Source of the DNA: Nitrospirae bacterium RIFCSPHIGHO2_01_FULL_66_17
GTDB taxonomy: Bacteria > Nitrospirota > Nitrospiria > 2-01-FULL-66-17
DNA: 5,293 bases
Assembly: GCA_001803875.1 (NCBI GenBank)
Contig: MHEO01000059.1
Span: 1 to 5,293, forward strand
Direction of reading: 5' to 3'
Below are positions 4,419 through 5,293 of this stretch, piece by piece (the first letter of the stretch is position 1; each line of letters opens with the position of its first letter). Below the pieces are notes generated by a model. It had not been told where the DNA came from. It searched no databases and was given only the letters and a program-made list of their open reading frames with translations. A program made the translations under genes and the position numbers.

Positions 4419-5293
4419 TGCGCCCCGTCGCGCGATGGGCCGCCCCTGTGGTCGTGGTCGCCGCGACCCTGATCGCCTTGCTCCCCGTGCTGTCGAACGG
4501 GTTCATCGACTGGGACGACCAGGCCAACTTCGTCAACAACGCGGCCTTTCGGGGGTTCGGGTGGGCGCAGCTTACGTGGATGGCGACGACCTTTCATCTG
4601 GGCGTCTACCAACCGCTCGCGTGGCTCATGGCGTCGGTCGAGTTCGCCATCGGGGGGTCAACCCCAGGGGTCTACCACGCGGGGTCGTGGCTCGTTCACG
4701 CCGCGACGGCGGGACTCGTCTACGGGATCGCCGTCCTCCTCCTGACACCGCGGTCGCGGCACCCGGCGCGCGTGCGCGTCTGCGCCGCGGCGACCGCGCT
4801 CGTCTTCGCCGTCCATCCCCTGCGGGTCGAGGCCGTGGCGTGGGCCTCGGCGCAGGGGTATCCGCTTGCCGGAGCGTTCTTCTCCGGGTCGGTCGCCGCG
4901 TATCTCCGCGCCCACGCCGCGAACCCCGGCGTCGGCGACGCATCCCGACGCCGGTGGCTCGCGGCGTCCGTGGCGTTGGGCGTCCTCGCGTGCCTCGCCA
5001 AACCGATCGCGGTCACGCTCCCGGCCATCCTCCTACTCCTCGACTGGTACCCGCTTCGACGTCTGACCCGGCGCGATGGAGCGACGAACCATCCCGTCTC
5101 AGTCTGGATCGAAAAGCTCCCCTACGCGATCCCGGCGGCGCTCGTCGCGGCGGCGGCTCCGCTCGCGCGCGCGCGACTCGGCCTCACCGGCGCCGAGCCC
5201 TACCACCCGGTGGCCCACGCGGCGCAGGCGCTGTACGGATTGGCGGTGTATCCCCTCAAGACAATCGCGCCGTCCGGGTTGTCGGTCTTCGAT
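4415..5293 (+). CDS. Multi-pass GT-C glycosyltransferase, bacterial TMTC/DUF1736-like (C-terminus outside window)
   Basis: The frame is open from ATG 4415 to the window end, 293 residues, with no stop. Seen: a first membrane helix at about 8-28, then an outside loop with D-W-D-D (32-35) and H-L-G-V-Y-Q-P-L-A-W (61-70); further hydrophobic segments at about 87-110, 122-134, 145-163, 181-208, 236-252 and 268-282; VHPLRVEAVAWAS (133-145); and AKPIAVTLPAILLLLDWYPL (195-214). These match, in order, the conserved N-terminal half of bacterial proteins related to eukaryotic TMTC O-mannosyltransferases, which often end in TPR repeats; any TPR part would lie beyond the window. Such GT-C enzymes take sugar from a polyprenyl phosphate and act on the periplasmic side, with an acidic motif in the first loop as the catalytic candidate. 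The preceding DPM1-like gene, overlapped by 4 bp (ATGA), fits as donor maker. The second codon is also ATG. The acceptor is unknown; a protein is suggested only by family analogy. Confidence 0.85.
   Translation, partial: MMRPVARWAAPVVVVAATLIALLPVLSNGFIDWDDQANFVNNAAFRGFGWAQLTWMATTFHLGVYQPLAWLMASVEFAIGGSTPGVYHAGSWLVHAATAGLVYGIAVLLLTPRSRHPARVRVCAAATALVFAVHPLRVEAVAWASAQGYPLAGAFFSGSVAAYLRAHAANPGVGDASRRRWLAASVALGVLACLAKPIAVTLPAILLLLDWYPLRRLTRRDGATNHPVSVWIEKLPYAIPAALVAAAAPLARARLGLTGAEPYHPVAHAAQALYGLAVYPLKTIAPSGLSVFD

Overview
The window is very GC-rich, with coding regions strongly biased to G or C at third codon positions, and reads as bacterial chromosome. The gene types, together with an intergenic repeat of a style common in environmental high-GC bacteria, suggest something like Methylomirabilota/NC10, Rokubacteria, Nitrospirota or a deltaproteobacterial lineage. 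That placement is an impression and cannot be settled from the sequence. No tRNA, rRNA, CRISPR array, transposase or phage gene was seen.

Left part (1-1468): the N-terminal 389 residues of an exported M16 zinc protease lie on the minus strand; its C-terminus is outside the window. The 301-bp gap upstream holds a protease promoter placed so close to the start codon that the mRNA may be leaderless. It also holds a ~198-bp palindromic repeat (1258-1455) with perfect 12-bp terminal inverted repeats and a second, perfect double-hairpin palindrome (1338-1390) at its centre.

Middle (1469-2312): a 72-residue protein with two CxxC pairs (zinc ribbon) starts 13 bp beyond the repeat. It converges on a minus-strand Rieske [2Fe-2S] protein, with a strong hairpin between the two. 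The Rieske protein is longer than ordinary Rieske ferredoxins and carries a C-terminal extension of about 90 residues with a helix-turn-helix-like stretch.

Right part (2313-5293): a compact 158-bp divergent promoter region has a near-consensus sigma70-type promoter for each side. Rightward is a tight three-gene operon: a class A FAD monooxygenase of the UbiH/squalene-epoxidase type, then (1-bp gap) a DPM1-type polyprenyl-phosphate mannosyltransferase, then (4-bp ATGA overlap) the start of a multi-membrane-spanning GT-C glycosyltransferase resembling bacterial TMTC/DUF1736 proteins. The last gene runs off the window. The likely logic of the last two is that the GT2 enzyme charges a polyprenyl phosphate with a sugar at the inner face of the membrane, and the GT-C enzyme transfers that sugar to an acceptor on the periplasmic side. 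The role of the flavoenzyme is open; an isoprenoid substrate such as the lipid carrier is one possibility. The Rieske/HTH-like protein facing this operon could be an electron carrier or a redox-responsive regulator.
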